The position numbers were made by a program, and so were the translations under genes. Positions 43,344 through 51,449 of a stretch of 64,000 nt of DNA are shown one piece after another (positions within the stretch are counted from its first letter, which is position 1; every line of letters begins with the position of its first letter). The notes beneath the pieces are model-generated. The model did no database searches. It was not told the origin of the DNA and worked only from the letters and a program-made list of their open reading frames with translations. Origin of the DNA: Larkinella sp965227735 (GTDB lineage: Bacteria > Bacteroidota > Bacteroidia > Cytophagales > Spirosomataceae); the NCBI RefSeq assembly GCF_965227735.1, contig NZ_OZ245776.1, forward strand, positions 1,178,001 through 1,242,000, given 5' to 3'.

Positions 43344-44561
43344 TTATTTTGGTTGTACTAATTCCAGTAAATGAGCAACCAGCACGTCGGCAAACGCCGG
43401 GTCGTTGATGTGCGTGGGGGACTCGATGAGTCGCACCGCTTCGGATACATTCGTTTTGATAGCCGAAAACAGGACGCGGTTAACCTCGGGCTGATAAAAA
43501 ACGTGTCCGGGCGCGTCGATCTGCGAAATGCCGTTCAGCGGCAAAACCACCGTGACACCCGCCTTCGACTGATTCACTTTCCGGGCCAGCAACCGGCCCA
43601 GTTGCTCGTTTTCGGCGGCATCGGTTCGCAGCAACGTAACATTCGGAGCCCAACTATACAGTTGCCGGTGCCGGTAATGCGCCGGAACCGTGTCCGGCTG
43701 GCTGAAATTAACCATATCCAGACAGCCCGGTGCCACCACTTGGGGCAGGTTCATCCGGGCAGCCGCCGTTAGACGGTCCGGCCCGGCGCTGCACACTCCT
43801 CCGCATAAGTCATCGGCCAGTTCGGTGGTCGTTACGTCCAGAACGGCATCGAAATGGCCTTCCTCGATCAGACTTTCCATGGTGCGCCCCCCGGTGCCGT
43901 TGGCGTGAAAAGCGACCACTTCATACCCGCGTTTTTCCAGCCGTTCGGTACAGTAATTCACACAGTCTGTGGTGTTCCCAAACATGCTGATGGCAATGCG
44001 CCCCACCGGTTTGTGGCGTAAGGCCGGAACCACCGCCCCCATCGCACAAATGGCCGCTGCGGCCTGTTCGATGAGCGGAGACAACATGCCATTCAGACCG
44101 GCCACGTCGACGACCGATGCCATCAGCGTGATGTCTTTCGTACCCACTTGCCGGGACAAATCCTTGGCGGCCATGGTCGACAGGCAGAGTTTGGGGACGC
44201 CGAACGGAATGGGTTGCATGGCCGAGAGAGACACGAATGTGCCGCCCCCACCGCCCATCCCAATGGCCCCCTTCACCCATCCCAACTGAACCAGCCGCCC
44301 CACGATGGTGGCCGCTCCCAGCCCCATGACCTCGATGGCCCGACCCCGGTCCCGGCTTGTCCGCAGATCCGCCAGGGATTGGTTCGCGGCTTCGGCAACG
44401 GCTTCGGAATCGTAATCAATCGGAAAATCGACGGCGGTTTCCATGACGCCGGAGTTGATGGTAATGACGGATTCACCCCGCGCCAGAATGCAATTCCGCA
44501 AAAAGGCAAAGGCCGGGCCTTTTGTGTCAAAACACCCAATAACGACGATAGATGGTTGCAT
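43344..44561 (-). CDS. UPF0261 / Tm-1-like ATP-binding protein
   Basis: A 405-residue protein of the UPF0261 family, the N-terminal ATP-binding half of plant Tm-1. Characteristic parts are IVVIGCFDTKGPAFAFLRN (5-23), GMGGGGGTFVSLSAMQPIPFGVPKLCLSTMA, FHANGTGGRTMESLIEEGHFDAVLDVTTTELADDLCGGV and LPLNGISQIDAPGHVFYQPE. The glycine-rich loop fits nucleotide binding. It is followed after 15 nt by the TIM-barrel partner and preceded by the epimerase gene (3 nt), so the three form one operon. The partnership suggests a substrate-carrying or ATP-dependent step on a small acid or sugar derivative, not proven. Confidence 0.92.
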   Translation of the reverse strand: MQPSIVVIGCFDTKGPAFAFLRNCILARGESVITINSGVMETAVDFPIDYDSEAVAEAANQSLADLRTSRDRGRAIEVMGLGAATIVGRLVQLGWVKGAIGMGGGGGTFVSLSAMQPIPFGVPKLCLSTMAAKDLSRQVGTKDITLMASVVDVAGLNGMLSPLIEQAAAAICAMGAVVPALRHKPVGRIAISMFGNTTDCVNYCTERLEKRGYEVVAFHANGTGGRTMESLIEEGHFDAVLDVTTTELADDLCGGVCSAGPDRLTAAARMNLPQVVAPGCLDMVNFSQPDTVPAHYRHRQLYSWAPNVTLLRTDAAENEQLGRLLARKVNQSKAGVTVVLPLNGISQIDAPGHVFYQPEVNRVLFSAIKTNVSEAVRLIESPTHINDPAFADVLVAHLLELVQPK

Positions 44562-44564
44562 ATA

Positions 44565-45416
44565 CTACTGAAAGAGCGATTTGTAAAAATCTAATCCTTC
44601 AGTGGCTAATATATCGGGACTTTCGGCCAGGGGTCGCCAGATGGACGCGGCTTTGGCAAGTTCGGCGGAGGGAGCCCCAAAGGTTTCGATGACGACGGCG
44701 CCCTCGTAGCCAATGTCCGTTAAAGCGGTTTTGATGCCGGGCCAGTCCACATTGCCGGTGCCGGGGGTGCCACGGTCGCTTTCGTTGCCCTGTACATGAC
44801 ACAGCAGGTCTTTCCCGACAGCCCGGATGGCAGCCGGAATACTTTTTTCCTCAATGTTATTGTGAAACGTATCGAGCGAGATTTTGAGAAACGGGTGACA
44901 CAGTTCGCGCACCAGCGACAGTGCCTGTTCAGCGGTGTTCACCATGTCGGTCTCGAAGCGGTTCAACGGCTCCAGGCCAATGATAACGCCACACATCTGA
45001 GCGACCCCGGCGGCTTCGTGCAGGTTTTCGAGGCACCAGGCTCTTTCTGCTTGTTTGCGTTCGGCCGAAACAAGGCGGGTTTTCCCCACGGCGGAATAAA
45101 CCGGCCCCGTAAAAATCGGACTTTCCATCGTTTCTGCCAGGCGCAGGCAGTCTACGATGTAGGCAAGACCCTGTTTGCGAATGGCGGCATCGTCGCTGGA
45201 AATATCACGGTTTGGCCCAAATGCCCCGCTCAGGGTAATTTTCAGCTCCGTTTCGCGGGCCAGTTGTTTGAGCCGGACCCAGTCAATCAGGTGTTGGTCT
45301 TCAACGGCCACTTCAATAATATCGTAGCCCATATCCGCCACTTTATAGAGCAGGTCGAACGAGGAGGTCGTGAACGGGGAAACCCAGACGAAAGTACTAA
45401 CGCCAAATTGAATCAT
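44565..45416 (-). CDS. Sugar (phosphate) isomerase/epimerase, D-tagatose 3-epimerase-like
   Basis: A 283-residue TIM-barrel isomerase. I take MIQFGVSTFVWVSPF as the start; the longer frame would begin inside the terminator at 45470-45507. The four metal ligands of the D-tagatose/D-psicose 3-epimerase family are in place: E149 (IGLEPLNRFETD), D182 and H185 region (SLDTFHNNIEE), H207 (HVQGNESDRG) and E244 (VVIETFGA). They would bind Mn or Co and epimerise a keto-sugar at C3. Stop and the next start are 3 nt apart. The exact substrate may be a ketose formed by the upstream oxidoreductase. Confidence 0.88.
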   Translation of the reverse strand: MIQFGVSTFVWVSPFTTSSFDLLYKVADMGYDIIEVAVEDQHLIDWVRLKQLARETELKITLSGAFGPNRDISSDDAAIRKQGLAYIVDCLRLAETMESPIFTGPVYSAVGKTRLVSAERKQAERAWCLENLHEAAGVAQMCGVIIGLEPLNRFETDMVNTAEQALSLVRELCHPFLKISLDTFHNNIEEKSIPAAIRAVGKDLLCHVQGNESDRGTPGTGNVDWPGIKTALTDIGYEGAVVIETFGAPSAELAKAASIWRPLAESPDILATEGLDFYKSLFQ

Positions 45417-45469
45417 GTTGTCGGGGACTAGGGATTGAACGCCGTCCGGCAGCCAGGCCGAACCAGCAA

Positions 45470-45507
45470 AAAAGTGGGGCAAAAAGCAACGCCTTCGCCC
45501 CACTTTT
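45470..45507 (-). terminator. Terminator of the Gfo/Idh transcript
   Basis: An 11-bp stem (AAAAGTGGGGC and GCCCCACTTTT) around a 16-nt loop, ending on the minus strand with TTTTTTGC. It lies 20 nt after the stop at 45527 and before the epimerase start, so it splits the catabolic genes into two transcripts or allows partial readthrough. Confidence 0.8.
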
Positions 45508-45526
45508 CAGAGTACCTGGGATTGAT

Positions 45527-46639
45527 TTAATACGCTGGAATGGTGATGCGAACCCCTCCGTTCATGGCCGATTCGTGGGCGCAGATCCCTGCAAGGGTGT
45601 AGTTGGCGGCCAATTCGGCATCGACCGCCGAGTCGCGACCTTCGATGATGGCGGCCAGAAACTCCTGCACCAGATGCGGGTGTGATCCGCCGTGACCCGC
45701 GCCCTGCAGGAACGAAACGTGGTTGGGGTCGTCGATTTTTTCGCGCTTGGTGAAGTGCTTGATGGGGTCGATCAGCAATTCGTCCGTGTCGGGTACGTTG
45801 ATGCGCCGGGCATTTTCCCCCCCGTCGAAAATGACGTGTTCCTCATCCTGCAACTGTTCCCATTCAAACGACATTTTGGTGCCGTAAACATCGTAGCTTT
45901 CCCGGTATTGCCGCACGACATCGAACAGCGATCGCGTAGCCTCGGCCACAACGTCGGAGTCTTTCAGCGTAAACGTTGCCGTTTCAACGGCAAAGGGCGA
46001 ACCGTAGCGACTGGCCAGGTCTTCGCTCAATCGCCCGGAACCGTGACAGACGACCGTTTCGGCCCTAGTGTTGTTGATGCGCAGCAGGGGTGAGATGGCG
46101 TGCGTACCATTGAGCATCGGCGGATAGCCTTTCCAGTATTCGCCCCAGCCTTCCATGCTCATGTCCTGAATGTGTGATCCCCGAACAAACTGAATGCGAC
46201 CGAGTTGGCCCGTTTCAGCCAGGTTCAGGCCGTAGAGAAACTCGCGGGTGTAAAGGGCGGTTTCCATCATCATATATACTTTGCCGCTCCGCCGTTTGGC
46301 TTCTACAATGGCCTGGCAGTCTTCCTTGGTCATGGCCATCGGAATGGTGCAGGCCGTGTGTTTGTTGGCGTTGAGCGACGCCAGCGTCATCCGGGCGTGA
46401 TCGGGTACGGGCGTAACGACGTGGATGGCGTCAACATCGGCGCGACCGGGTATATCCTCAAAATGCTCAAAACAAAGGTCCGGGTCGAGGTTGTATTTGG
46501 TTCGCAGGTCATCGAGGGTCTGCCGGTTGCGGGTACAGATGCCCACCTTGTTGATGTTGGGATGTTGCAGGTAAATGGGGATAAACTCCTTGCCGAAGCC
46601 CATACCCACGATGACAACGGTAATTTTCTGGTCACTCAT
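45527..46639 (-). CDS. Gfo/Idh/MocA-like oxidoreductase lacking the EKP lysine
   Basis: A 370-residue NAD(P)-dependent sugar or inositol dehydrogenase-type protein. Rossmann N-terminus is VVIVGMGFGKEFIPIYLQHPN. The second domain ends with the family GHGGSHPHLVQEFLAAI. The conserved EKP motif that gives the catalytic Lys in most relatives is replaced by CTIPMAM (KHTACTIPMAM), so the usual Lys is Ile. This replacement is known in some subgroups of the superfamily, so catalysis may use another residue or the reaction may differ. Followed by a terminator; preceded by repeat copy B2, which separates it from the ThuA gene. Confidence 0.9.
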   Translation of the reverse strand: MSDQKITVVIVGMGFGKEFIPIYLQHPNINKVGICTRNRQTLDDLRTKYNLDPDLCFEHFEDIPGRADVDAIHVVTPVPDHARMTLASLNANKHTACTIPMAMTKEDCQAIVEAKRRSGKVYMMMETALYTREFLYGLNLAETGQLGRIQFVRGSHIQDMSMEGWGEYWKGYPPMLNGTHAISPLLRINNTRAETVVCHGSGRLSEDLASRYGSPFAVETATFTLKDSDVVAEATRSLFDVVRQYRESYDVYGTKMSFEWEQLQDEEHVIFDGGENARRINVPDTDELLIDPIKHFTKREKIDDPNHVSFLQGAGHGGSHPHLVQEFLAAIIEGRDSAVDAELAANYTLAGICAHESAMNGGVRITIPAY

Positions 46640-46685
46640 AACGACTTTGGTTGATTGATTAGTAAGAACGTTGTTAAAATCAGTT

Positions 46686-46818
46686 TACAAGCTGTTTGAG
46701 TTAACCGGGGAGAGCCCTGGAAGGGCGGTCTGTCCATAGTCAATAGCATCCATCAGCTCGTGGTAGCTATTGACTATTGACAGGACAGGCCTCCGGCCTT
46801 AATCCAAACAGCTTCTTA
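46686..46818. repeat. Repeat element B2, shortened copy
   Basis: It starts ACAAGCTGTTTGAGTTAACC and ends CCAAACAGCTTCTTAGA, matching the ends of B1 (23558-23757). The left part (GGGGAGAGCCCTGGAAGGGC) and right part (GACAGGACAGGCCTCCGGCC) are also the same. Between them only ATAGTCAATAG/CTATTGACTAT remains as an inverted pair; about 70 nt including most of the B1 right arm are missing. It interrupts the spacing between ThuA and Gfo/Idh genes. Confidence 0.85.
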
Positions 46819-46874
46819 GAGTTTATCGTTAAATGATTACGACCAACTAAAAACCATACACGCTAAACCACAGA

Positions 46875-47609
46875 CTATTTGCGGGCCGCCCAGGCAACCG
46901 AATTCCGCAGGAGCGTCTGATACACCGGCAGGTTGTGCGACTCGGCATCGTGGCCCAGCGCCAGACCGACGATGCGGGCTTTGGGGTGATTGACCACAAA
47001 CACGGAGGGATAAATCACGTCAGACGTGGCGACGCTCGAACTGGCCAGCACCGAGATGCCCGGCCCGGCCGGGTCCGGAATAAAAAAGTAGCGCTCATCC
47101 TTCAGGTTGAATTTGGGTTCAACGCCCTTTGTAACGGGGTGTTTCGGGTCGGTCACGGTCACATCGAAAGAACCGTATTTATCATGTTTGCGCGTGCCGC
47201 CACTCACCAGGTTCTGGTTGTATTCCGGCCAGTCTTTCCAGTTGTACCACAGGGCCGCGTGGGCAAGCAGCAGGCCTTTGCCCGCGTTGGCGTGGTCCAT
47301 AATGGCCTGACGAACCGCCGGGTTGGTGATGGGCCGGTTGTTGCTCAGATACAGCACGTCGGCCTGGGGCAGAAAGGTCAGCATGGAATCGGGATCGCCC
47401 ACGTAGTTGACCGTTGCAAAACCGTCGCGGCTCAGGGTTTGGCCATCCACGTTGCGGTACCACATTCCGAAATTATGCGACGTTCCTCCGCCCACCACCA
47501 GCACCCGAATGGGTTTGCCGGCTTGGGCGGTTTTGGGTGAACCGACCTTGCATTGTGTCAGCGACAGGCTTACCGCCAGTAGCAACAGAAGAAAAGGAAA
47601 TGCTTTCAT
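46875..47609 (-). CDS. ThuA-like lipoprotein (trehalose utilisation family)
   Basis: A 244-residue class I glutamine-amidotransferase-like protein of the ThuA family, with lipoprotein signal (MKAFPFLLLLLAVSLSLTQC). The fold segments IRVLVVGGGTSHNFGMWYR, ADVLYLSNNRPITNPAVRQAIMDHANAGKGLLLAHAALWYNWKDWPEYN and HPVTKGVEPKF ... DERYFFIP are typical. ThuA proteins accompany dehydrogenases that make keto-sugars, and their own step is still poorly defined. A larger fusion at 47841-51431 has a second ThuA-like domain. Codirectional with it, 231 nt apart, across hairpin element A3. Confidence 0.9.
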   Translation of the reverse strand: MKAFPFLLLLLAVSLSLTQCKVGSPKTAQAGKPIRVLVVGGGTSHNFGMWYRNVDGQTLSRDGFATVNYVGDPDSMLTFLPQADVLYLSNNRPITNPAVRQAIMDHANAGKGLLLAHAALWYNWKDWPEYNQNLVSGGTRKHDKYGSFDVTVTDPKHPVTKGVEPKFNLKDERYFFIPDPAGPGISVLASSSVATSDVIYPSVFVVNHPKARIVGLALGHDAESHNLPVYQTLLRNSVAWAARK

Positions 47610-47686
47610 GGTGTATAACTTTAGTAGTTTATTGCTTATGGTTTACTGTTTGTAGTGTTTAGGACTTACAACTGATAATTCATCAC

Positions 47687-47805
47687 ACTTTCGCATTTTG
47701 CCCCTAAATCCCCTAAAGGACGGTCGGCCGCTGCCGGACTTTTAGCATCCGGATTAAGCTGCGTCCAAGTCCCCTTTAGGGGATTTAGGGGCAAAATGCG
47801 AAAGT
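47687..47805. repeat. Hairpin element A3: 33-bp perfect inverted repeat
   Basis: Arms 47687-47719 and 47773-47805 are exact reverse complements (core CCCCTAAATCCCCTAAAGG). The loop contains CATCCGGATTAAG, the shared CCGGAT core. The left flank (TTAGGACTTAC...TGATAATTC) matches the flank of A2 at 17666 and following, and the right end reads AAGTCCTAT, a partial complement of it, like terminal inverted repeats. Lies between the fusion gene and ThuA gene. Confidence 0.9.
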
Positions 47806-47840
47806 CCTATTGGTTATCTCCCGAACCGTTTCCATTCCGG

Positions 47841-50800
47841 TTAGCGGCTCTTGACGGTGTCCGCACCCTCGACCCGCATCACGCCCCGCATGATGCTCCA
47901 GTGGCCGGGGAAAGTACAGATAAAGGGATAATCACCGGGTTTGGCTGGAGCGGTAAATTCGAGGGTGTACGACTCACCCGGGTTGACCAGAATGCTGGAT
48001 GCCACCACCTCCGGCAGTTGCGGAACGTAGTGTTTCTCCACACTTTTAGGGTCCTGCGCCATCTTGTCGGCGGCTTTCCCCACCTTCTCGGCGGTGCCGG
48101 GTTTGCAAATCACAATGTTGTGTTGCATGATGTCGGGGTTTTCGAGCGTCAGCACTACGGGTTGCCCGGAGCGAACCGTAAACTGTTTCGTATCGTATTT
48201 CATTTGCTCTTCCACCACCTTGATGGTCAAAACCGTCGCCTTGTCGGAAATGATTTTCTTCGGCGCAGCCGGGCGGGCTTCGCCGGTTGGTTTACGAACT
48301 TCGAGGGTGGCGTTCTGCACATTACCCATAAAATCAAAGGAGGATTTTGTGTCGTAGGCACCGGCGTAGGCCCCCATCGAGCTTTCATCGACAAAGTCGC
48401 GCTGTACCCGAATACTACCCGTCAGCGGTTTGGTAAATAACGAGGGAGCCTTGCCCCTGGCGGCTTCCTGCCCGTTTACGAACAACAGCATTTCGCCATC
48501 GTTCACCAGTCGTCCTTCAAATTCAAAATTGTCGGGCAGCGGTTCCGTGGTGCTGGTCGCATACACCTGCCCGTTTTGCTTCACCACCATCGTCAGGCGA
48601 CGGTCTTTCACATACAGCCCATAACCGCCCTCCTGACCACCATGTCCGACAATGAAGCCCTCCATCGTGCGGTTTCCTTTAGCCGCCGATCCTTTCAGAA
48701 TAATCTCCTTGCCCGTCACATCGGGGGGCAGGGTGATGACCGCCCGTCGTTGCAGCGTATACACCTCTTTGTTGATGCCCGCCAGCAACCGGCCGACCAG
48801 TGCGTTCTCTGCGTTTTTGGCGGGAGACTTGGCCGCTTCGGCCAGAAAACCGTCACGGTGAACGGCCGCAGCGGCAAACAAGGCGCGGCCAATCCACTCA
48901 TCGCTATCGTTTTCGGGGCGGAGTGCGGCCCGGTAAAGGGCGGCTCCGACGGTTTCGGAAGGAGGCAACGGCACCAGCGCCAGCATGGCCGCCAGTCTGA
49001 CATTCAGGCTGGCGTCGTCCAGCAAACCCACTTTCTGGAGAATATCCAGGGTTTGGGCCGTGGCAGGCAACACCTCGACGGCGGCTTTCCGCACACCGGC
49101 GGCCTTGTGGGTCAGGGCTTTAGAAGCGGCCTGAATCGCTTCGGCGTTCGAGCCCGCCAAAGCGCCCAAACCGTGCAGCGTCCACAGGGCGTGAACGGCG
49201 GGGCTGTTCAGACCGATTTCGTCTACTTCGGGATTGGCAATGATTTTATAGAGTTCCGGCAGGAGGCTGGTATTTTTCGACTCCACAATCAGCCGCTGTC
49301 CGTTCATCCGCCAGAACATATTGTCGCTCTTGAGGGCCGCAATCAGTCCGGCCGGGTCATTTTTCAACAAGGTGATGGGCTGGTACGGTTTTGCTTTTTT
49401 GTAAACGATGCGGTAAACGCGCCCAAAATTGATGTCGCGAAGCGGGCTATCGAAGGCGTTACCCTGCCCGCGTGGCTGGTCTTTGAACGGCAATACCATC
49501 TCCGACGGCGCCTGCCGCTCCACAAAGACATTGTGCTGAATAATGAAGTTGTACCAGTCGGCCACCCACAACGCTCCGTCGGGGCCAACCTCGGCGTGAA
49601 CGGGGCCAACCCACTCGTCGGAGCTGGCAAGCATATTCCAGCCATCGTGTTCGGCAAAACCGGCTCCTTTCGGCTCGATGACGGCGTTGTGAATCAGCCG
49701 AACGGTCGGTTCACACACAAACGCCACCCGGTTCCAGTAGGACTTCGGAAAACTGCGGGCGGTGTAAAAATGGTGTCCGGCGGCCGACGTAAAACCGCCC
49801 ACGACGTCCACCTGGCGGAGGTTTGGCGTCATGGTGTGCGAATCGTAATGCCCATCGATTTTTTGCACGGACAGCACCGTCGAGCCGGGCAGGTTGCGCT
49901 GCATGTAGCGGGCGGGCATCGAATAGAACGCGCTGTGGGTGTTGTTGGCGGTGGAAATAAACACGTTGTTATCCTCCGTAAGTCCCAACCCCCAGGTGTT
50001 GTTGCTCGTATTGGCCAGAAAGTCGAAACCGGTTCCGTCGGGATTGACGTTATAGACGCCGGTTCTGAAATTCAGGTTTTTACCGTCGCGAGTCGTGCCG
50101 GAAAAACCGGAGCCCACCACGCCCCAAATCTTGTTGTTAAAGCCGTATTGCAGATTCGAGGGTCCAAAATGCGTGTCATTTTTATCCCATCCGGTCATGA
50201 TGTTCTCCCGCACATCCGCTTTGTCGTCGCCGTCGGTATCTTTCAGAAAAACGAAATGCGGAGCCATCGAAACCACCACCCCACCGTTGGCAAATACCAT
50301 GCTGGTAGGGATATTCAGCTTGTCGGCAAACACGGTAAACTTGTCGGCCCGTCCGTCGCCGTTGGTGTCTTCGCAAATCTTGATCCGGTCGTTGGCGGCT
50401 CCGTCGGTTTCCAGAAACGTATTCGGGTAATCGACCGACTCCACAATCCAGAGCCGCCCGCGTTCATCCCACGACATGGCAATGGGATTCGTAATGTCGG
50501 GTTCGGCGGCAAACAACTGAATGTCGAAATCGGCCGGCACCTGCATCAGTTTTTTGGAATCGTCGGGCTTCAGCGCCACCTGCATGGCCGGAACGCGGTG
50601 CCGTTTGGTGTAATCTTCAATGGCAATGTTGGCCGACTCATAGATGTCCACGTTCGGAATAGCCAGTTTCGCAATCTGTTTGGTTACCGGCTCCCCAATA
50701 GCCCACAACACACCCCGGTTGACCAGTTCGCGAAAACCGGGATTGGTCCAGGTGCTGTCGTTGTGGCCATAAGCGGTATAAAAAACCCGCCCTTTGCCCT

Positions 50801-51431
50801 GTTTCCGGACCCAGGTGTACGGTTCCTGCCGGTCTCCCTCCTGCCGGGTTGTCAGCACGGTCATGTCGGGATTGAGCCTCTGGTGTACGTAGGTTTCGTC
50901 CCAGGCGGTCGTAAACGGTGCCAGGCCCTTCATCACCGGGTGGTTTTTGTTCACGATGGTTGTCGCAATCGCTCCCGCCTTGTGCGACTTGAACTGCCCG
51001 CCGATGGTGTTGATGTACCAATCCGAATTTTTGAAACAGCCCGAGGCCGAATGCAGCGGAATGAGCCCTTTTCCGCCTTCCACAAACGCCTTCAAAGCCG
51101 CTTCCTGCGCGGGCGGCAGGCTGTCGTGGTTGGCGTAGATCACCAGGCCATCGTATTTAGCCAGGTTTTCGGTGTTGAGGTCGTTGACGTTAACCGTATA
51201 GGTCAGATTGACGCCTTTTTTGAAAAGGGAAATGGCGAGCCAGGGTGCATATTTCCCCGAATCATGGTGCTTGCTCCGATGGCCCAGAAAAAGCACCTCG
51301 CCCCGGCGGGCAGCTATTTCTGTGGTGGAACGACTCGGTCCCGATCCGTTTGTTTGTCCGGACTGGGCAGTTCTCGTACAGCCCTGATGCAGCACGAAGG
51401 CCAGCAGGAAGGCAAAAATGGCTAATTTCAT
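47841..51431 (-). CDS. ThuA-like / sorbosone-dehydrogenase-like / HEAT / lectin-like / cupredoxin fusion lipoprotein
   Basis: A 1196-residue lipoprotein (lipobox LHQGC). Order: ThuA-like domain (about 45-255: VLFLGHRSKHHDSGKYAPWLA ... GKGLIPLHSASG ... VLWAIG); a PVC/soluble glucose-dehydrogenase-like propeller (about 300-670: MSWDERGRLWIVESVDYPNT, KICEDTNGDGRADKFTVFADKL); HEAT-like helices (about 690-870); a lectin-like sandwich (about 880-1040: GGYGLYVKDRRLTMVVKQNG); and a blue-copper domain with H1104 (MQHNIVI), C1172, H1177 and M1181 (ICTFPGHWSIM), the azurin ligand spacing C-x4-H-x3-M. Related PVC-type proteins usually end in a CxxCH heme, which is absent here. It probably oxidises a sugar and delivers electrons through its own copper domain. 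Confidence 0.9.
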   Translation of the reverse strand: MKLAIFAFLLAFVLHQGCTRTAQSGQTNGSGPSRSTTEIAARRGEVLFLGHRSKHHDSGKYAPWLAISLFKKGVNLTYTVNVNDLNTENLAKYDGLVIYANHDSLPPAQEAALKAFVEGGKGLIPLHSASGCFKNSDWYINTIGGQFKSHKAGAIATTIVNKNHPVMKGLAPFTTAWDETYVHQRLNPDMTVLTTRQEGDRQEPYTWVRKQGKGRVFYTAYGHNDSTWTNPGFRELVNRGVLWAIGEPVTKQIAKLAIPNVDIYESANIAIEDYTKRHRVPAMQVALKPDDSKKLMQVPADFDIQLFAAEPDITNPIAMSWDERGRLWIVESVDYPNTFLETDGAANDRIKICEDTNGDGRADKFTVFADKLNIPTSMVFANGGVVVSMAPHFVFLKDTDGDDKADVRENIMTGWDKNDTHFGPSNLQYGFNNKIWGVVGSGFSGTTRDGKNLNFRTGVYNVNPDGTGFDFLANTSNNTWGLGLTEDNNVFISTANNTHSAFYSMPARYMQRNLPGSTVLSVQKIDGHYDSHTMTPNLRQVDVVGGFTSAAGHHFYTARSFPKSYWNRVAFVCEPTVRLIHNAVIEPKGAGFAEHDGWNMLASSDEWVGPVHAEVGPDGALWVADWYNFIIQHNVFVERQAPSEMVLPFKDQPRGQGNAFDSPLRDINFGRVYRIVYKKAKPYQPITLLKNDPAGLIAALKSDNMFWRMNGQRLIVESKNTSLLPELYKIIANPEVDEIGLNSPAVHALWTLHGLGALAGSNAEAIQAASKALTHKAAGVRKAAVEVLPATAQTLDILQKVGLLDDASLNVRLAAMLALVPLPPSETVGAALYRAALRPENDSDEWIGRALFAAAAVHRDGFLAEAAKSPAKNAENALVGRLLAGINKEVYTLQRRAVITLPPDVTGKEIILKGSAAKGNRTMEGFIVGHGGQEGGYGLYVKDRRLTMVVKQNGQVYATSTTEPLPDNFEFEGRLVNDGEMLLFVNGQEAARGKAPSLFTKPLTGSIRVQRDFVDESSMGAYAGAYDTKSSFDFMGNVQNATLEVRKPTGEARPAAPKKIISDKATVLTIKVVEEQMKYDTKQFTVRSGQPVVLTLENPDIMQHNIVICKPGTAEKVGKAADKMAQDPKSVEKHYVPQLPEVVASSILVNPGESYTLEFTAPAKPGDYPFICTFPGHWSIMRGVMRVEGADTVKSR

Positions 51432-51449
51432 AGCGTAAGAGTTGAGCGA

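Noticed and set aside
48576..51425. A 949-codon open frame on the plus strand opposite the fusion gene
   Set aside because: It is antisense to a gene with clear domains; its composition (very rich in Gly, Arg, His, Val) is that of a shadow frame, with no recognisable motif.
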